Shown piece after piece: positions 14,594 through 18,075 of a DNA stretch of 18,075 nt. The DNA lies in NCBI GenBank assembly GCA_030684415.1, contig JAUXNL010000070.1:1-18075 (forward strand), read 5' to 3'. The DNA comes from Moraxellaceae bacterium. Its GTDB lineage: Bacteria; Pseudomonadota; Gammaproteobacteria; Pseudomonadales; Moraxellaceae. Under the pieces are notes generated by a model. The model was not told the DNA's origin. It saw only the letters and a program-made list of their open reading frames with translations, and did no database searches. The first letter of the stretch is position 1, and every line of letters starts with the position of its first letter. Position numbers and translations under genes: made by a program.

Positions 14594-16027
14594 ATGGCAC
14601 AGAGTTTTGATGTCGTCGTCATTGGCGGCGGCCCCGGCGGTTACGAGGCGGCCATCCGTGCTGCCCAGCTCGGGCTCAAGGTCGCTTGTATTGAAAAGCG
14701 CATTCACAAGGGCAAGCCATCATTGGGGGGCACCTGCCTCAATGTTGGCTGCATTCCTTCCAAGGCATTGCTGGACTCCACGCACAAGTATCACGAAGCG
14801 GCACATGATCTGGCGGTGCACGGCATCGTGATCGACAAGGTGGGTTTTGATGTCAAAACCATGCAAGCGCGCAAGGATACGGTGGTTGGCAACCTGACGG
14901 GCGGCGTCGCTCAGCTCTTCAAGGGCAATGGCATTACCTGGTTGCAAGGCAGTGGAAAGTTGCTGGCAGGGCGTCAGGTCGAATTCACGCCATTTGAAGG
15001 CGCTGCTGAGACTATAGATGCCAAAAGCGTGATTCTTGCTGCCGGCTCCGTGCCGGTAAACATTCCGGTTGCTGCACTGGTGGATGATCTGGTGGTGGAC
15101 TCCACTGGTGCACTTGAGTTTCAGTCCGTACCGAAAAAGCTTGGAGTGATCGGCGCTGGTGTTATTGGTCTTGAGTTGGGTTCTGTCTGGAATCGGCTCG
15201 GCTCTGAAGTCGTTGTGCTGGAAGCGGTTGACGCTTTTTTGCCCGCCTGCGACAAGGCGGTTGCCAAAGAAGCGCAGAAAATATTTGGCAAGCAAGGTCT
15301 CGATATCCGCCTGGGTGCACGCGTTACCGGCACGGAAGTAAAGAGCAAGAAAGTCGCGGTGAAATACACCGATAAAGACGGCGAGCACGAAGAGACTTTC
15401 GACAAACTGATTGTTGCCGTGGGCCGCCGTCCGTATACGGAGGGACTGTTGTCCGCTGATTGCGGTATCAGTCTTGATGAGCGCCGCTTCGTTCATGTTG
15501 ATGGTCAGTGCCGCACTTCGGTGCCTGGTGTTTATGCGGTGGGCGATCTGGTGCGTGGTCCGATGCTGGCGCACAAGGCGATGGAAGAAGGCATGATGGT
15601 GGCGGAGTTGATTGCCGGCCATCATGCCCAAGTGAATTACGACACCATCATTGGTGTCATTTACACGCATCCGGAAATTGCCTGGGTTGGCAAAACGGAA
15701 GAGCAGGCAAAGAGTGAAGGCGTTGATGTCAAGACAGGGCAGTTTGCTTTCGCTGTAAACGGGCGTGCGCTGGCGGCCAATGATACGGCCGGGTTCGTCA
15801 AGTTTGTGGCAGATGCCAAAACGGATCGCCTGCTGGGCATGCATGTCATCGGTGCAGGTGCTGCTGATATGTCCCATCAAGGCATGATTGCGCTTGAATT
15901 TGGTGCGTCTGTTGAAGATTTGCAGTTGATGACATTTGCCCACCCGACCTTGTCGGAGGCAGTGCATGAGGCGGCGCTTTCCGTGGATGGCCGCGCCATC
16001 CACGCCATTCAGCGCAAGCGTAAGTAA
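14594..16027 (+). CDS. lpd: Dihydrolipoyl dehydrogenase, E3 of 2-oxoglutarate dehydrogenase
   Basis: A flavoprotein that re-oxidises dihydrolipoyl groups on SucB and passes electrons to NAD. The 477 residues carry the FAD motif GGGPGGYEAA (11-20) and the redox disulfide Cys48/Cys53 in GGTCLNVGCIPSK. The NAD motif is GAGVIGLELG, and AVGDLVRGPMLAHKA follows near the FAD ribityl. The C-terminal interface has His450 and Glu455 (HPTLSE) forming the catalytic base pair. The start at 14594 is preceded by AGGA at seven-base spacing; the 18 open codons before it lie in the terminator region and are not coding. Its position beside sucAB suggests the E3 dedicated to 2-oxoglutarate dehydrogenase, as with LpdG of Pseudomonas. 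It may also serve glycine cleavage or pyruvate dehydrogenase. Confidence 0.96.
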   Translation: MAQSFDVVVIGGGPGGYEAAIRAAQLGLKVACIEKRIHKGKPSLGGTCLNVGCIPSKALLDSTHKYHEAAHDLAVHGIVIDKVGFDVKTMQARKDTVVGNLTGGVAQLFKGNGITWLQGSGKLLAGRQVEFTPFEGAAETIDAKSVILAAGSVPVNIPVAALVDDLVVDSTGALEFQSVPKKLGVIGAGVIGLELGSVWNRLGSEVVVLEAVDAFLPACDKAVAKEAQKIFGKQGLDIRLGARVTGTEVKSKKVAVKYTDKDGEHEETFDKLIVAVGRRPYTEGLLSADCGISLDERRFVHVDGQCRTSVPGVYAVGDLVRGPMLAHKAMEEGMMVAELIAGHHAQVNYDTIIGVIYTHPEIAWVGKTEEQAKSEGVDVKTGQFAFAVNGRALAANDTAGFVKFVADAKTDRLLGMHVIGAGAADMSHQGMIALEFGASVEDLQLMTFAHPTLSEAVHEAALSVDGRAIHAIQRKRK

Positions 16028-16028
16028 T

Positions 16029-16062
16029 AAAAAAGCGAGAGGCGTCGTCCTCTCGCTTTTTT
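16029..16062 (+). terminator. Intrinsic terminator after lpd
   Basis: A perfect 8-bp stem (GCGAGAGG at 16035-16042 and CCTCTCGC at 16049-16056) with a six-base loop is flanked by six A residues before it and six T residues after it. It begins two bases after the lpd stop and should end the lpd transcript. The symmetric tracts also allow function on the other strand. Confidence 0.93.
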
Positions 16063-16155
16063 ATCAGGATTCACCCGGCGGCCAACGCGGGTTCCGGGCT
16101 AACGGCGGTGCAGTGATCCTGCGCCAAACATGCAACAGAAGATGGTACTCATACG

Positions 16156-17316
16156 ATGAATCTTCACGAATATCAGGGTAAGCAGCTCTTTGCCGAATAC
16201 GGCCTGCCGGTCTCCAAAGGCTTCGCGGCCTCCACGCCGGAAGAGGCGCGTGCCGCCGCTGAACGCATTGGCGGTGGCAAGTGGGTGGTCAAGGCCCAGG
16301 TGCATGCGGGTGGTCGGGGCAAGGCCGGTGGCGTCAAGCTCGTGACTACGCTGGACGAGGTGGAAGCGTTTGCAAAAGCCAAGCTCGGCACCAATCTCGT
16401 CACCTATCAGACAGATGCCAAGGGTCAGCCCATCACCAAAATTCTTGTCGAGTCCTGCACCGATATTGCCAAGGAGCTGTATCTTGGTGCTGTGCTGGAT
16501 CGCGCCTCGCGTCGCATTGTGTTCATGGCGTCTACTGAAGGTGGCGTGGAAATCGAAAAGGTGGCCCACGAAACTCCGGAGAAGATTCATAAGGCCACGA
16601 TTGATCCGCTGATCGGCGGGCAGGCCTACCAGGGCCGTGACCTTGGCTACAAGCTGGGTTTGAGTCACGATCAGGTAAAGCAGTTCGTGAAAATCTTTAC
16701 CGGCCTTGCCAAGATGTTTGTTGATCTCGATATGGCGCTGCTGGAAGTCAATCCACTGGTCATTACCAACGAAGGCAATCTGCACTGCCTCGATGCCAAG
16801 ATCGTTATCGATTCCAACGCGCTGTTCCGTCATCCCAAACTCAAGGCCATGTATGACCCCTCGCAGGAAGACGAGCGTGAGCGTCGTGCCGCAGAGTGGG
16901 AGCTCAATTATGTTGCCCTTGAAGGCAATATCGGTTGCATGGTGAACGGCGCCGGTTTGGCCATGGCCACCATGGACATCATCAAGCTCAAGGGCGGCCA
17001 ACCTGCCAATTTCCTCGATGTGGGCGGTGGTGCAACGCGTGAGCGTGTGACAGAGGCTTTCAAGATCATCCTCTCCGATGATTCCGTGAAGGCCGTGCTG
17101 GTCAACATCTTCGGGGGCATCGTGCGTTGCGACATGATTGCCGAAGGCATCATCGGTGCCGTGCAGGATGTTGGCGTGAAGGTGCCCGTGGTCGTGCGAC
17201 TTGAAGGCAATAATGCCGAACTCGGTGCACAGAAGCTGAAAGAAAGCGGTCTCAACATCATCTCGGCAGCCTCGCTCAATGAAGCGGGTGATCTTGTCGT
17301 GAAGACCGTGGCCTAA
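16156..17316 (+). CDS. sucC: Succinyl-CoA synthetase (ADP-forming), beta subunit
   Basis: With SucD it converts succinyl-CoA to succinate while making ATP or GTP. The 386-residue protein is an ATP-grasp enzyme. The N-terminal part has HEYQGKQLFAEYGLP and the nucleotide-binding AGGRGKAGGVKL (51-62). Glu197, Asn199 and Asp213 stand at the metal-binding positions known from Escherichia coli SucC. The C-terminal domain has NGAGLAMATMDIIKLKGG, FLDVGGGA and NIFGGIVRCD. The start matches the family N-terminus exactly, but the ribosome site is poor (GG 11 bases upstream, no clear AGGAG). A terminator lies upstream and I see no clear promoter in the 93 bases between it and the ATG. sucD follows after 15 bases with a strong ribosome site. 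Confidence 0.97.
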   Translation: MNLHEYQGKQLFAEYGLPVSKGFAASTPEEARAAAERIGGGKWVVKAQVHAGGRGKAGGVKLVTTLDEVEAFAKAKLGTNLVTYQTDAKGQPITKILVESCTDIAKELYLGAVLDRASRRIVFMASTEGGVEIEKVAHETPEKIHKATIDPLIGGQAYQGRDLGYKLGLSHDQVKQFVKIFTGLAKMFVDLDMALLEVNPLVITNEGNLHCLDAKIVIDSNALFRHPKLKAMYDPSQEDERERRAAEWELNYVALEGNIGCMVNGAGLAMATMDIIKLKGGQPANFLDVGGGATRERVTEAFKIILSDDSVKAVLVNIFGGIVRCDMIAEGIIGAVQDVGVKVPVVVRLEGNNAELGAQKLKESGLNIISAASLNEAGDLVVKTVA

Positions 17317-17331
17317 AGAGGAGCAAAGAAA

Positions 17332-18075
17332 ATGAGTGTATTGATCAACAAGAACACCAAGGTGATCTGCCAAGGCATCACCGGCTCCCAAGGCACACTG
17401 CACACCGAACAGGCGATTGCCTACGGTACGAAAATGGTCGGCGGTGTCACGCCGGGCAAGGGCGGCACCACCCATCTCGGTCTGCCGGTGTTCGACACCG
17501 TGCAAGAGGCCGTGGAAAAAACGGGTGCTGAAGCCTCTGTGATTTATGTGCCTGCTGCTTTCGCCAAGGACTCCATCTTGGAAGCTGTGGACGCCGGTAT
17601 CAAGCTGGTGGTGTGCATCACCGAAGGTGTTCCCGCCATCGATATGTTGTTCGTGAAGGAATACATCGTTCGCAAGGGCGGCGTGACCCTGATCGGTCCG
17701 AACTGCCCGGGCGTAATCACGCCGGGTGAGTGCAAGATCGGCATCATGCCTGGCAACATTCATTTGCCCGGCAAGGTCGGCATCGTGTCACGCTCCGGTA
17801 CGCTGACTTATGAAGCCGTGAAGCAGACGACGGATCTCGGTTTCGGTCAGTCTACCTGCATCGGTATCGGTGGTGATCCGGTTCCCGGCACGACCTTCAT
17901 CGATGCGCTGACACTGTTCCAGGCCGATCCGCAGACTGAAGCCATCATCATGGTGGGCGAGATTGGCGGCAGCGCAGAAGAAGAGGCGGCGGCCTTCATC
18001 AAAGCCAATGTGACCAAGCCGGTAGTCTCTTACATCGCTGGTGTGACCGCGCCGGCTGGCAAGCGCATGGGCCAT
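17332..18075 (+). CDS. sucD: Succinyl-CoA synthetase alpha subunit, cut off at the window end
   Basis: The subunit that binds CoA and carries the phosphohistidine. The 248 codons seen run in frame to the last base. The N-terminal CoA-binding Rossmann domain is clear (VICQGITGSQGTLHTEQAIAY, VGGVTPGKGGTTH, IGPNCPGVITPGECKIGIMP), followed by IVSRSGTLTYE, GIGGDPVPGT and GEIGGSAEEEAA. The last visible residue is the His of GKRMGH, the phosphorylated active-site histidine (His246 of the mature Escherichia coli protein). About 40 residues are missing beyond the window. AGAGGAG lies eight bases before the ATG. The frame shows no sign of breakage; the truncation is only the window edge. Confidence 0.97.
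   Translation, partial: MSVLINKNTKVICQGITGSQGTLHTEQAIAYGTKMVGGVTPGKGGTTHLGLPVFDTVQEAVEKTGAEASVIYVPAAFAKDSILEAVDAGIKLVVCITEGVPAIDMLFVKEYIVRKGGVTLIGPNCPGVITPGECKIGIMPGNIHLPGKVGIVSRSGTLTYEAVKQTTDLGFGQSTCIGIGGDPVPGTTFIDALTLFQADPQTEAIIMVGEIGGSAEEEAAAFIKANVTKPVVSYIAGVTAPAGKRMGH

Noticed and set aside
16099..17763. A 554-codon open frame on the minus strand opposite sucC and sucD
   Set aside because: Same effect as over sdhA: it mirrors strongly biased genes, shows no recognisable domain, and has no ribosome site or promoter in a sensible position.
1..18075. Search for an undescribed multi-gene system, mobile element, CRISPR array, phage gene, tRNA or rRNA
   Set aside because: Every gene except the first (about 490 bases) belongs to a recognised family. 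There are no direct-repeat arrays, transposase motifs, attachment-site duplications or RNA-gene signatures, and base composition shows no foreign block.

Overview
The window looks like chromosomal DNA of a free-living gammaproteobacterium. The divergent arrangement gltA / sdhCDAB-sucAB-lpd-sucCD is the one known from Pseudomonas and many marine gammaproteobacteria (Alcanivorax, Marinobacter and relatives). The active-site residues of GltA, SdhB, SdhC, SdhD and SucC fall at the same residue numbers as in the Escherichia coli enzymes. GC content is moderately high. An Alcanivorax-like host is my guess from general protein character, not something proven here.

Layout. Positions 1-488 hold a small secreted, probably outer-membrane beta-barrel protein of no family I recognise. 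Positions 646-3148 hold two tandem paralogous membrane diguanylate cyclases (six membrane segments, a short coiled coil, then a GGEEF domain with an intact inhibitory RxxD site). A PsiF-repeat periplasmic protein (3235-3546, minus strand) follows, convergent with them. Next is a beta-hydroxyacid dehydrogenase of the 3-hydroxyisobutyrate dehydrogenase family (3705-4583, minus). Then comes citrate synthase gltA (4873-6153, minus), closed by a clear intrinsic terminator. A 533-base divergent control region holds a promoter candidate for each direction. The rest of the window is one long plus-strand TCA-cycle cluster: sdhC, sdhD, sdhA, sdhB, sucA, sucB, lpd, sucC and sucD. SucD is cut off by the window end exactly at its phosphohistidine.

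Together the right-hand two thirds encode entry into the cycle (citrate synthase) and the steps from 2-oxoglutarate to fumarate: 2-oxoglutarate dehydrogenase E1, E2 and E3, succinyl-CoA synthetase, and succinate:quinone oxidoreductase (complex II). The cluster is divided by RNA-level signals. There is a hairpin between sdhA and sdhB, a GC hairpin just after sdhB followed by a possible sucA promoter, a strong terminator between sucB and lpd, and another after lpd. Transcript dosage along the cluster is therefore probably graded.

I found no mobile element, CRISPR array, tRNA, rRNA, defence system or undescribed multi-gene system. The items worth a second look are the tandem cyclases and the regulatory structures between otherwise ordinary core-metabolism genes.
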